Part shown: piece after piece, positions 11,247 to 23,715 of the stretch
How the letters are laid out: every line of letters begins with the position of its first letter
How positions within the stretch are numbered: the stretch's first letter is position 1
NCBI GenBank assembly: GCA_029721435.1
Contig: CM056576.1
Location: forward strand, 113,378,666 to 113,442,665
DNA: 64,000 nt
Reading direction: 5' to 3'
From: Gymnothorax reevesii
Taxonomy: Eukaryota > Chordata > Actinopteri > Anguilliformes > Muraenidae
The notes under the pieces: model-generated
Told to the model about the DNA's origin: nothing
The model's database searches: none
What the model saw: the letters and a program-made list of their open reading frames with translations, nothing else
Made by a program: the position numbers and the translations under genes

Positions 11247-14200
11247 GTACAGTACTGTGATAACTGAAGGATGGCAGCCATCTTGGCTCCATTTGCCCAG
11301 CATTTGGGGGACAAAGACGCTGTTTAATCCTTTGTTTAACAGCTACACTCTTGTCATTATTCTAGTGTATATAGGTTTTTGTGTTCAATTCCAATTTTGA
11401 GGCAAATGTCTTAGTAATTAATGGATCAAAAGAGGAGACATTTTATACACTATATCTGTGGCATGTACCATGGACACTCTTTTGAAAACCTCCACTGGGT
11501 AGTTTTTAGATGCTAATTTGAGAAAAATGTTCTAGAAAAAATATGTTTTACCACATTGTTTACAAATGGAAATAGGATATTTTTTGTTTAAAAATGCAAC
11601 AAATGAATTTGTTTGATGTGCATATGTGCATAATAAAGAGCATTGCTTTAAAACAAACAATGTTTTTTTTACTTTTGTAAGTTGGATTTGGGCTATTTGG
11701 GTCCGGTACAGGAAATTTTGCTGCTTAATAAATGTATGTTTAAATGTATATTTCAGCATTCCATATTACATATTTAAAATACAAAACTGTTTAATTTCTC
11801 CTTGTATGCTTTTCAGAATCCACATGCATGCAGTTAAGACACCTGGAATATACATTAAGCATCCCTGTTAACCTCTAACTTCACATGGTAGATCACTCAT
11901 TTAAGTTGATATAAAATTTGACCTTAAAGCAGAAAAAAAAAAACAAAACAAAAGAAAATACCATTATCACGATCATTTTAATGATGATAACAGCTAAAAG
12001 CAGGCACATTTAGCAAGCACTAGTTCTCTCACTCCTATGTATTGTACCTTCCAAGTACTTTTAACGTCACTGTATCTTTTACATCATGATTGTGCTCTGC
12101 ATACAGTTGATTTCACAAGTTAGACGTTGGATTGGATTCGAATATTACTCTGATGAGTATACCATAATTTTAACTAAACTCTTGAGACATGGACATTTTA
12201 AACCCAAACTAATATGGAACATTGCAAAAACACTTCTAGGCAAATATTACCCCACAAAAAGGAAAATAGGTTCCTATAGACCTCAAACCCAAACTGCGTC
12301 TTTAATTTTCACGATAGAATAGGCATGAAAATTCATCCTTCACCTAATCCACTGTTGAAGATGTGGAGATCTTAAAAGCACTCATGTGTAGCAAGGTCTA
12401 TTCATGTAAAAGGATAATGTTCTCAATGCCAGTATGAGGGTTATAATTCAAAGCTAAGGAGTTAAATCACTTGATTGACCTTATGTGTTCTCATATTAAA
12501 AGAACACAACTAAGGACCCCAATTGCTACTATAGGAATCTACTAAAGACATCATTGTTAATTTCAATAAATACAATTTTACCTCACCACAATTAAAATTT
12601 TGATTTTCAATGCTGATAAAATGAAAAAAGTTAATGGTCATGATGCACACAGAATGGCTACATTTGCTCAAACCTTCATCAGTCAAGAGACATTTCTGTT
12701 TCCCTTGGCTTACCAGCCAAGTGACATTATTCATACACTTGCTGTAAGACAGAAATGGTTAATAAACATATAATTAAAAAAAAAAAGTGTGACGTTTGAC
12801 TTAAAGAGGAATTGCCTTCACATTGTTGTAAATTTTTAGTTTATTTGTAAAAAAAAAAAAAAAAAAAAAAGTAATTATAATAATAATAGTAATAAATTTA
12901 AATATAACCAAGTGGTACTGTATAAGGGTTAAGGAAGACTGGTAAAACTGTTGATTAAATTTCATAAAGTGATTGTGATGTAGAAATAGCATGATCAATG
13001 CAAGATTTCTTCCACACTCCGTGTGTTCATCTAATGATATAGGCATAAAACAGGGAGTTGAATTGGCCAGTGGAATTTTCTCAGTGACAACTCAGTAAAA
13101 TATTTGGAAGTCTGCTAAATATTTCTTAATGATGATCTATTTTCTATTTAATCTCTCCTCTTGCTGTGGGTTCCAGTCAGTATTCCATAAAAAAGCAGAT
13201 TAACAAGCTTCATCTGAATATTATAATTATTAGTGTGACCTTGAAGAGACTAGATATCCACATGTAGTACTTTGTAATTAATTATTCCCTTTATCAAATA
13301 TAACAGTTGAAGCACATGGCCAAGATAAGTGAATTACTTTTTTTCAATTGTCCACAGTTTTGAATATTAACCCTTGCATTTCAGTAATTCATAAATCAAC
13401 TCCAGACATCACACAGGATGAAAAGTAAGATTGTCACAATACTTTCTGTAAAGAATCATACTTTTTAGAGGATCTTGCACATAAAATGGCAACTTTAACG
13501 CATATTTCCAATATTATAAGACGATTTCAGAGCTAACCGCGAAAAATTCTTTCAAAGATCCACCTGCTTTCTGAAATAAAGAAAATTGGCAATTCAATAT
13601 TCCTAAAATATCACATTCTACACTCTCCAGTCAAATCATTAATTTGCAGGATCATTATTAGCAGTGTCAAAAATGTTCTTAACAGCAAGATAAAAAAAGA
13701 GACGTCAATAATAATCAAATAAGCAGTCAGTCAGGCTACATCGTTCACTCTGTCCACAGGGATGAACGTAGAAAATGGGCGAACTGAGAATGACAGACTT
13801 GTCCTTCCATCGTCTAAAAATAGTCCCAGCAGCCAGTAGCCTACCATTTCCCGCGAACAAAAATGTTCTACTTTCATTTGGTTTGCCACATTAGCCTCCG
13901 TTTACGGTAGTTTCTTTGACAGAAGTTACTGCAATATTTGGAGATCACGAATAATTTCGTTCGGATAAGCATAAGGACGGTTAGGCTTGTTCTAGCTTTA
14001 GATGTGTACGCGCAATGATGCACCACCCACACCAGTTTTCACGGGAAATTACAGCCCACTGTTTCTGGCAGTGTCGTATTGGTGACGCATCAAATGCACA
14101 GCACGGGAAGTCCCTCCTCTCTCCCGATTGTATACTGCAGGAGTGCAGAAACTGGGCTCAGTCATTCTATTCGCCTTTTCCTTCGTGAGAGCAGTCACGA

Positions 14201-15243
14201 AGACCTATTAATAGATGAACTTACTGTTGAGTCGTTGAAGGGCAGTGCATGTTCCGGGCAGTTTTCGAAAAGTTCTAAACGGACAGTTACCACTGCCGGA
14301 GTAGCCTAATGCTGGAATAATGCTTACGCAGTGTTTAGAGACACGGCAGATTTTATTGGCACGGTAGTCGATTTCAAGGGATTAGGATAAGGATTCGGGA
14401 TTATGTTTTGGGGAAGGGTTAAAGGTTGAGGTTAGAGGAAGGGTTAAGGGTTAGGGTTAGGTTTGGACAGGGCTTGAAAAGGGGCCTGCCGTACCTCTCC
14501 ACTAAGGTACTCCACATTAGAGTGCATTGAAAAACTGCCGTACCCGCAGCAACTGCCGAATGCTTATTCCAACGGCGTAAAATTTAGAATCAAACGCGAT
14601 CATCTAACAAGTGATGAAGATATTGTCGCCCTTTGACATTGGGCTGCTTGCAGATTACCAGGCAACACGTACTTTGGAAATACCCAGATCAAAGTAAATC
14701 ATAATACTTACAAGCGGTAATTTGAAAATTACAAGTCAAAGTAAAATTATGTCAAATTACAGATCTTAGACCACCATTTCCCAACAGAACTGGCGTTAGC
14801 AAAGCGTAGTCACATCCACTGTTCAATCGAATGCAATTGAGTCTTTCAAAACAAGCGACTCCTGATTAACAGAAAGAATGATATGCTCTCGGATAACTGA
14901 TCATCTCCTCATGAGATGCGTTGGATTAATTGTTGGGTATTATGACAGAATTTTAGCCATATGTTAATGCATCATCCACTGACACTTGATACTTTTGCTT
15001 TCAGTTTTAAAATAGGAAAGTATATACGAACCTACTGGTTGTAATGACTGCCTAAATGAAAGCGTTTGTGCCCAGTCATATGCCACCAGTCATGTGCCAT
15101 GGAGGGCCGAGAGTATGTAGGTATTCATTCCAGCCGATCATTAAACCTGCTGATTACACCAATTAGTTTTCTCTTGCTCTTTGAAGGTATTCTAAGCAGT
15201 GACGTCCGCAAGTGTATGATTGGAATGAAAACTTGCGTGCATG
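11247..15243. other. Gene-free stretch with one CpG-richer block
   Basis: Mostly AT-rich with poly-A runs (12849-12870). A CpG-richer part at 13760-14330 contains an open frame of 76 codons (14079-14309) without recognisable similarity or matching splice sites, followed by telomere-like repeats. It could be a regulatory island. Nothing firmer is visible. Confidence 0.4.
14418..14462. repeat. Degenerate telomere-like TTAGGG stretch
   Basis: GGGTTAAAGG, GAGGTTAGAGG, AAGGGTTAAGGG and TTAGGGTTAGG follow each other, a degenerate run of telomere-type hexamers with about two perfect units. Confidence 0.6.
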
Positions 15244-15581
15244 TGCGGCGCGGTGGCGCATTGGGCAGCTCTAGAAGGTCTTGGGCTTTTGGGCTGTCGT
15301 TTTGTTTGTGCAGTTCGCATGTCATCCTCGTGTTCGCGAGGTAACTGGAGATTCTAAATTGCTCGTTGATGTGAGTGCGTGTGAGTGTGTGTGTATGTGT
15401 GTGTGTGTGTGTGAGTGAGTGAATGGTATATGAGTGGTGTATGTGCCCTGCGACTAATCGGCGAGCTGGGAGTTTCTTTGCCTTTCGTCCATAGTAGGGC
15501 TAGGTTCCATCTCCTCCGTGGCGCTTGGGAGGAAGAGGCGGTATTGATAATGGATGGATGGATGGATGGATGGATGGAGAA
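15244..15581 (+). mobile_element. L2-type LINE 3' end with GGAT tail
   Basis: Starts GCGGCGCGGTGGCGCA and ends in a GGAT run (about 15549-15578). It retains mutated versions of the conserved teleost L2 tail, such as TTCGCATGT, AGATTCTAAATTGC, GTGCCCTGCGA and TGGGAG. The middle is expanded by a GT microsatellite (15378-15412). 5'-truncated and noncoding. Confidence 0.75.
15378..15420. repeat. (GT)n microsatellite inside the L2 tail
   Basis: A GT run with occasional GA and TA interruptions. Confidence 0.9.
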
Positions 15582-16104
15582 CGTGCGTTCCCTCAGAGTC
15601 TCATTATTGGGCACCACTAAAATGGTTCTAACCTTTTTCAGTGGCTGTTTTTTCTTTCTTTTTTGTTGTGATGTAACTTTTTGCAAAATGAAACAGTACT
15701 ATAAAGTACTACAAGATCATATGTTGCCTTACATAAATTATGCACTCATGGACACTCTCAGAGAATTTAAGAAACTGATTGACGGAAACGCACGAGACGT
15801 TTATACGTAAAATAAATATCAGGATATTATAGGCTGATGTTGCCTAAACACACTTCATGTAGTCTGATTATGCATGCCATCTTTGTTTCAACTTCATACT
15901 AAATCGCAGTGGATCGTCGTTACTTTTAATGCTCTTTTGTTCCAATAACCCGTGGAGTGCCACTCAGAACAGAAACTTTGTTCACTCACCCGTGATTATG
16001 GTTTACTGTATTGAGATATGCTCCGCAGGCATGAAAAGCTATCAAAGTTTGCGCTAACAGCCTACATTAAAGAGTTAATAGATCGGTTCCTTGACTGATA
16101 GACC

Positions 16105-16386
16105 CAATGACCAATCAGCGTTGTCTAAACGTCGTCTTGCAGATACCGTTTTCGGGAATCGAGACGCGCATTGACAGGAAGGGTCGGCGAAGTGCGGGGC
16201 ACGAAGGCAGAATCTCATGCTGTAACAATAATTGAAAAGAAAAGTGATAACACATTTGCTTCTTATATGGAATTAAATATTTGAGGCCTTGATAATATCT
16301 GCTCACGCGTGAAAACAGCGGAGGGTTCTGTGGGATTTGTGAAAAGTTTTTTTTTTTTTTAATCGGATGTGAAGATACGGAAGTAG
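16105..16386 (+). promoter_or_regulatory. Candidate promoter and 5' noncoding exon
   Basis: A CCAATCAG box lies at 16111-16118, followed by a CpG-richer 100 bases (about 16130-16210) in AT-rich surroundings. A good splice donor, TAG|GTGAGT, is at 16386/16387. JAK1 coding exon 1 opens with an acceptor only a few bases before the ATG, so a noncoding upstream exon is required. This block, 16 kb upstream, is one candidate and the 9.6-10.7 kb region is the other. No transcript evidence is available. Confidence 0.3.
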
Positions 16387-19300
16387 GTGAGTTTCATTAG
16401 AGAGCTACTTGGTATTAAGCTTTTTGGCGTTGAATTTTTTTTTTTTTAATTTACTGTCGTTGTGATGGACAATGTCATTTAATGAGCTTCTGATAACGGT
16501 GTTAGCAGTTGTGTTTTGTTTGATTTAAAGCGAAGACAAAACAGTGCGACAAATAGTATTAAGACCATCGTTAACCACTGATAGACCACTGCTAGATTCT
16601 AAACATCTAACGTAATATTAAGTTATAGTTCAAAGCCGTATGAAATACCAGCCCGATTTTAGTCTAATAGGAAGTGGTATGCCTGCACTATGAATAACAA
16701 ATGCTAATCGTTAGCTAGTGTAATTCATAACGTTGGATAAAGCTACTTTGTGATCTTAATTACTTTAAATGACATCAAATTGGTTAACAGTAGCGTATGC
16801 GAGGTAAATAAAAATGTGCTGGCAAGACTTAAGTTGTCGGTCGCTCACTGGAAATGCTCATGTCGTTCATTTGATTACGCTTTATGGGGATTTCCTAATA
16901 ATAACAACGGCAACAAACAACAATAATAAAACGAGCATTAATTATAGTTGGAGTAAAATTAGAATGGATTATAATGAATTCAGGATGAAGAAATTACGAA
17001 TCGAAATTGTGATGGTGATTTATAATTATTACTGCTATTATTATTATTATTATTATTATTATTACATTGTGGTGGTACCATTAGCTACTGCTGTTTATTC
17101 AAGTAACTCTTTAACTTAAACTGCCTGAGTAGCAGTGCAAATGGAGTAGGCTGCTTACAAGTCTTGAAGTGTTTGTACAGAAATTGATTTAGTTTTTTCT
17201 TATTTTTTGGTCTTAGTGATTCATCTCATATCTGATGCAGTACGTACTATTGAGCGCTTCTGATTTGCCTGCACAGAATCATGGTTTACTGAGAACTTGT
17301 TGATGTATATCCTATAGTTTTCTTTGCTGTGAAATGGTTGTATTTGTCCTTGTATCTTTAGCGCAGTGGTAAACCTGAAGTGTTAATGGTGCAAGTAACC
17401 CTGTGATAGGCTTGTTGCCGCTGAGTTGAGCAAATTGCAATAAGTGATCTCTTTCTATGGTGGTCCAAGGTGCAAGTGTTAAGTGTTATGGAAAGAACCC
17501 TGTGTCATTGCCTTCTAGAGAAAAATAATTATTTCCTGAGGATGCAGTAAGAGTTCAGAAAGTAAATAAAAAATGTTGCCTGCTGTTTAAGTGGAAGGAT
17601 TTCTGTTTTTACCCGTTGAACTTCAACTATGGAGCTGAGGATATTATCGGGATTTGTAAGAGCCGTCACAAGTAAATTAGTTGTAGCTGCTGGTATGATT
17701 AATTATATCTGAAAAGCAACCAATAAGACACAGATATCACAACTAAATTGTTTTTTTTTTTTTTTGTGAAGTATGAGAATACTACGCAAGCCCAGTTAGA
17801 AAGAACATTTGAACTAGACTGGCTCGCAAAAATATTATTTGTTGAAAACCTGAAACCAGGCTGACAGAGATAGCGAAAGTGGCAGCGCTATATGACAGTT
17901 TACGACAACATCGTGAAGAACGGCCAAGGAAACAAAGTTGAGTCATGACATTCAGCACAAATTATTGAAATAATTTTTTTAATGTCATTATTAGCAGACA
18001 ACGATTGGGTAAAGTTACTTCAAACATCCAAATCATTTAAGGCTGGGGCTGTGTGTTTTGTTATGAACAAGATGTCAGATCATGGCATTTCAACACGCAA
18101 AATTGGTGAAATTTTGCTGATGCCTAATTTTGTACCTCTGACTTGACCACTTCAAACTTGAATTAATGAAAAGGACTTTTTTCTTTACCATGTTGGTCAG
18201 AATCCTTGACAAATATTTGAAAAATCATTTCAGTTTGTCAAATGGTTGACTTCTTGGTTAAAACCGACACTTCAAATATGAAATGGCATATGATTTTGTA
18301 AACGGTCCTCTATGAACTGCATTTATTGTTATACTCTTTTATTAGAGGGTATTTGTCTCTATTCTGGCATTCTGCCTCATAGACAGCCTGATAGCATTTT
18401 CAGTCGGTTATCTGAACTAAGGTCTGGGTTCAGGAAGTGTCAAGGTTAGGGAAGTGGAGTTGCCACTTTGCCCAATTGTTATTACTACAGTTTTTATTAG
18501 CTTTATAGAGTAAATGACCGGCAAAATGTAAATAGCTGTGCGGAAGGCAAATATTACAGTAGCTGGGCACTTGTCATAGGAAATACTAATTGTTATAATT
18601 CATGAATATTGAAGATATACATCATTACATGTATGCCTATCAGCTACCTCCCTCCTTCCTCTAAGGTCAATCAGTATCTCCAGAGAAGCTGTACAATTTG
18701 ATGCAACATTCAGCCTCTTAATTTTTGGCTGGAGTTGCTTGGAGACTTTTCTTATTTTTAAAAGAGCAAAGTACTGCATTTTTCTGTCCTCCATCAGTTG
18801 TCGTGAATTTGTCCAAAATGTATCCACCTGGCAGAAACCCTCCTTTCTTGGTCAGTACCATGGTCATTTAGGGTCTCCTTTCGGGACTCCAGAGTACCAT
18901 AAGCAACGACTTTAACTGGATTCAAACTCGACCAAATGCATGCATTACTGCAAGAAGGGCGTATTTACGCAGTGCGACAAAAATCCATTGTGAAGTTTAG
19001 GCTTAGCCAAGGGCCCATGCGGCAATAAATTGTTTTTAATGCAGAGTAAAAGAGACTGATCGTGCATACAAATACCTCTTCACGTCTTATTTTTTAGGTG
19101 GCATCTTATGGGCCTGGATTATCTGATCAAAGTGTTATGGTGCAACTTGCTTGGGTTACGAATTCTCCCCATTTCATGAATAATTCGTTTAGAGGTCAAA
19201 TACTTCTCTGTATGGAAAAGTAGATAAATGTTGCAAAATTGTTAGTATTTTTTTTTGGGGAAGAGTAGCTTTGTGTGTTTGGTCGCATCGGCTTTTGATG

Positions 19301-20012
19301 ATATGGCGATCAGCAGAGACACGCAGAAACAAAATGATTTACAGAATTAAAAGAACTGTACTTGCAATTATGGTTGGAGAATCCAACCAAATGCAAACAG
19401 ATATTACCAAGAGCAAAATTCTGATCCAGAGGTGCACTGGAGTGATTGTGTGTTAAAACTCTGACATACTAAGTCCATCACATCGGGATTTTCATGTCAA
19501 TTGCCATGTTGTCTTGGGCATTTCTATTTTTTTGGTTTCACTGTAACTGAGGACATGATGGCTACCCCGCCCCAAAAACAAGTGAGCAAAATTCATATGG
19601 GCACGGATCCTACACAAATTAAGGATGTGCGAGGTTGCAATTCCTTTTGCCGTGCCTAGGTTAATGATCGCCTCGACAGAATGATTTAACACAGGGTGAA
19701 GGTAACTGATATTAGATGTGGGCATTATGCCCAGGCAGGTCAGGTTATGGTTTATTTTCAGATGTTTGGTTGATGCATGCCATAATGCGACGGTTTTTCC
19801 TGCATAGAAGAAATCATTGCACCCCCCTGCAGACGGGGTGGTTTGGAAAGGAAAATCACCAGTGCAAAAATGACAAGAATTGAGAATAAAAATAGCGTTT
19901 CAAATCCTTTGTGAGTTTGTTTAATGACTACGTATCAAACAGCTGTAGAACAGACAGAATGCAAACCTGCAATGTTTTCTGCAAGTGTAATATGAAACAC
20001 AATAGTTGTGGC
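16387..20012. other. Gene-free stretch
   Basis: AT-rich DNA with an ATT microsatellite, poly-T runs and no supported exon on either strand. Under the working model it is part of the first JAK1 intron. Confidence 0.45.
17028..17064. repeat. (ATT)n microsatellite
   Basis: About nine near-perfect ATT trinucleotides. Confidence 0.9.
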
Positions 20013-20020
20013 TCATATGT

Positions 20021-20509
20021 TTTTTTTTTTTTTTAATTTGGCATCTCCAATGCCAAATCATCTCCCACCCGAATCCGGAATGTCCAATTGGGGAACTATG
20101 TACAAGGCTTTTGCATATGCGACCCCCTGTTGCCAACTCAGGAGGGTGAAGACGGCCTGTGGCTCTCCTCCGAAGCACGTGCCTGTCAGCCAGTGCTTCT
20201 TATTCACTCATTGGTTGAATTGTCGCAAGTTCAGAATGAGGGCGGAGGATACCCAGACATGAACAAGCTTAGAATCTTCTGAGGAGCGCCCGTCTGGCCA
20301 ACAGGAGGTACCGAAGGAGCGAACAAAGCAACTTATATCACCCTTCCCGGCAGACCCTTTCCAATTTCCATCCCTGTAACGCATTGACCACTTCTGAAAA
20401 AGCTGCCAACCACTGCCAAATGGTACGACCGGGACTCGAACCCGCGCCACGATAGTCACTTCTGCTTCGCAATGCGATGCTTTAAGCGAGTGAGCTATCT
20501 GGCAGCTTG
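20021..20509 (-). mobile_element. Full-length tRNA-derived SINE, target duplication TCATATGTT
   Basis: On the minus strand the head reads CAAGCTGCCAGATAGCTCAC with an A-box-like segment and a clear B box GGTTCGAGTCC (20432-20442), followed by about 400 bases of body and an A tail (the T run at 20021-20034). TCATATGTT is repeated on both sides (20013-20021 and 20510-20518), the duplication left by LINE-driven insertion. It is not a functional tRNA gene, because the tRNA fold is incomplete and the unit is retroposed. The family could not be named. Confidence 0.85.
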
Positions 20510-20592
20510 TCATATGTTGCATATACGCGTTTAAATTTGGCTTTGTAATTCCAGAAAGATTCCCAAGTTCTTATTATGGTTATTACACCGTA

Positions 20593-20670
20593 TTGAAGGC
20601 TGACTGCAAAAAACAGTTATGTCCAGTATTTAATGTCTGGACATAACTGTTTATTGCAGTCAGCCCTCGA
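20593..20670. repeat. 78-bp hairpin with 34-bp arms, TA-flanked
   Basis: Arms of 34 bases (starting TTGAAGGCTGACTGC, with the complementary arm ending GCAGTCAGCCCTCGA) match at 31 of 34 positions around a 10-base loop. TA flanks both ends (20591-20592 and 20671-20672). It is either a minimal MITE or, in RNA form, a microRNA-precursor-like stem. Confidence 0.8.
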
Positions 20671-20672
20671 TA

Positions 20673-23600
20673 TGACCTACAAATAGATGAAAAGCGATTA
20701 TTATGCTTATTGCTTCATGCAACCAAAGAATACATGAAAAGAGATGACAAAAAAGACATTTGACTGGATCCTTGGTTGTTGAATAATAAGCCTTAATGTC
20801 TATTTTTCCCCTGTTCGAATTAAACTTGATACAGGTTTATCTCGTTATCATTTGCTGTGTCTTTGACATTATCTCAATGTTACAAATTGTTAGTTTTGGC
20901 TGGGTGCCCTCACTTTTATCTGTTAGGAGTGAATTATTCCTCCCCAGCCTTTAATTTGATCATTTATCCCTTTATGCAATTTTAAAAAGACAAACATTTT
21001 TGTATTGTTTGGATTGTTGACCAGTAAGCTCTACCCCCATCTTAGGAGTATAAGTAATCCTACATTAAAATGAAAATTAACTGTTTGTGAAATTGCTGGG
21101 ATTACCATTGCTGCTGAAACAAAAACCAGAATACTCAGTGGTCTTCTTGGACCAAATTTTGGAACCATAATGTGGAAGAGTGTAGGAATTTGCAAGAGGG
21201 AGATCAAAACTGGGATATCTTCAAAGTAAACCTTTTGCCTATTTGGTACAGCAAAGACCAATGTTCGGGTTGGCTGAACTGGGGTAATGTATTTCTAAAA
21301 TATAGGCCCTTTAAAGTATACAGTCTGTAGAATTTGCTTAAAAAGAATAATCCTGCCTGAAATCAAGAGAAACGTTGGATTGCCACTGTTTCTGCCAGTG
21401 CCACCAAGACATTAATGCTAAATCTGTTTTCTGAATTCATATAAACCCGCATTTAGCGGTTTTACTGGTGATTTGCTCAGAAGGAAGTAATTTGAGGAAT
21501 AAAAATGTAACCAGAATAAAGAATGGATTTTTGAAAATGCACTCCAGTTTTATTCTGCCGGCATTGTGTCAGAAAAAGGGAAGTTGAATATCTTGATATC
21601 GGTAAAAACAGTTTAAGATTGTGTAACAATGCATTGCAATTTTATTCTGAAGAAGAGGGCCCAGCATAAATGAAAGCCAGCTGGTTACACTTTTCATTTT
21701 GCCAAATTAATTCTCTGAAGCACTGGTTTTCTCTCTCTACAACTTTTATGGTCCAAATATAAGGTCCATGGCTAGAACTGAGTATCAAGGTATTTTTTTC
21801 CTCAAAAAAAAAAAAAAAAAAGAGGAGCGTGATATGCTTGCAACATCACCCTTTGGTTGATTTACTAGCCATTTAACACGTCTAAACATTCTGTACTATT
21901 CAAAAGCCAGGAATCACTGACTTCATGTCTTTGAAAGAAATTGAAAATGATTCACCTGGGTAAAATTCAAGTTTGTTAAAAGTACAAACAAGTTATTCAT
22001 AATGTGTGATTTGCACACTGTTTTGAAAACATGGTGAAAATTGGGTTGAAAAGAAAGAGAAGTAGTAGGCCCAGATACACTACTGCGCTACAGGAAGAAA
22101 AAAAAAGTCAGAAGCTCACGTCTGAGGAACTGGCGTCACCTTGGTCCTCTGTGAGCGGCTTCAAACAGTAACTGGCAAGCATCCGCCTCTGCACTCATGA
22201 GGAGATAGCTCCAGGCTACTGAACACATAGGTCTTAACCTGGTCCAGTCTTGTCCTCCCTTTGAAATTGTATCATTTCTTACTGTTTGCAAGTTTCAGAA
22301 GTGTCCTTCACTGCAAAATTTTGTCTATAAAGTGGCAAGCATCCCAGAGTTGTCTTTTCACTGGTGCTGATGTTTCGAATATTTCAACATGTTCAGAAGT
22401 ACTCAAAATCAAAGGGGAAAATTTGGGTAAGAGACTGCAAAAGACCTACTCTAAAGCTGAAATAAATAATGTGAATAAAACAAAAATAATACTCCTGTAC
22501 ATTTATTCGTACATCAGTGAACAATGTGTCATTGCTGGAAGAATCAAGTTAATTTTCCTGTATTTGATCAATAAGTATTGATATTGTTGGACAATATTGA
22601 ACATCTACTGCATTTTTGAGCACTGAACTAAGATAAAATTCTCCCCTCTTTTCCCAGAATCCGGCAAATACTATGGTTTTGGCGTGGGTCCAATTTTATA
22701 TTTGTGTACTTGTATGTGTGTGCGCATGTGTGGTTAAGCGCTAGCTAGTGAGCTATGCCATTGCTGTAATTGTGTGTATGTACGCCTAACTACTGATCTT
22801 AATCTCATATTGACTTGTTAGCAAGTAATGGTGGCAAATTACAAACCAAATAATTGCAGTCTCAAGATGCCATGCTGAAGTTTTTCTGCTGTCTCTTGTA
22901 TGATGTCTATTTGCCTGCTCTGTTGAAGTGACACATTCATTGGGTCGGTCTTCTAAGTAGTCCGTGCATTGTTACCCCCTGTAGTTCTCCAAAAGTAAGC
23001 CTATTTGAAAACTAGACTACTGATGATTTTAAATATGGCGGTAGCACAATTAATGTCCGATAAGATGCTCTTGCAATTTTGGACAATTTTTAAGGTAAAA
23101 AAATCAGTTGTTTGATAAATGGGGCTGTTAATTTTGCCTTGTCTAAGTACAACTGAAATTACTACACAAATTTATGTTTTTTTCCAGAACCGTAACCTCA
23201 TGCTATTCAAGCAGCTTGTGCTCCCCATGTCACTCCTATAATAATAATCTCTTCCAAATAAGCCAAGTAATTTGTTAATCTTTAGCCATGCTCAAGATAT
23301 CTTGTCTACCCTGTCATTTTCTATTGGGAGGGATCAGATTACAAATTTTGAAAAGGGCTTTGTGTTTTTCTTTAGACGTCTTAACCTGTAGTTCCTCTTT
23401 TATGCTGAGTGATAACATAAACATTAACATTTAAGGTTGTTTGTCTTGAAACTTTAGCCAAATTGTGAAGTGTACACCAAGGGAATTGTGGGGGGTGAAG
23501 TACAGAACTCATTGTCAGGAAGTGTGGTTAACAAACTGGAACTTCCCATCAGTGCTTGCGGCAAATACCTCCCTGGTAGCGGGCTAAAAGGAAAAATCCA

Positions 23601-23715
23601 TGCAGCTTTGGGAAATTCTGTTTCAGTTTCAGTTTTGTTTTTTTTTTATGCCCTCGGAATTGCACCTGTCCGTCTGTATGTTTGCTTGTCTGTTTGTCTG
23701 CAGTAGCAAAATAGC
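20673..23715. other. Gene-free stretch
   Basis: No supported exon was found. Old, unclassifiable repeat material is likely at 22060-22260 (GC-richer). Poly-A run near 21807-21823. Confidence 0.45.

Noticed and set aside
15066..15810. Open frames of 92, 110 and 131 codons
   Set aside because: They read through the L2 tail, its GT microsatellite and its GGAT run, giving low-complexity peptides.
20425..20509. tRNA gene
   Set aside because: It has A- and B-box-like segments, but continues into a 400-base body and A tail between target duplications, so it is a SINE head.
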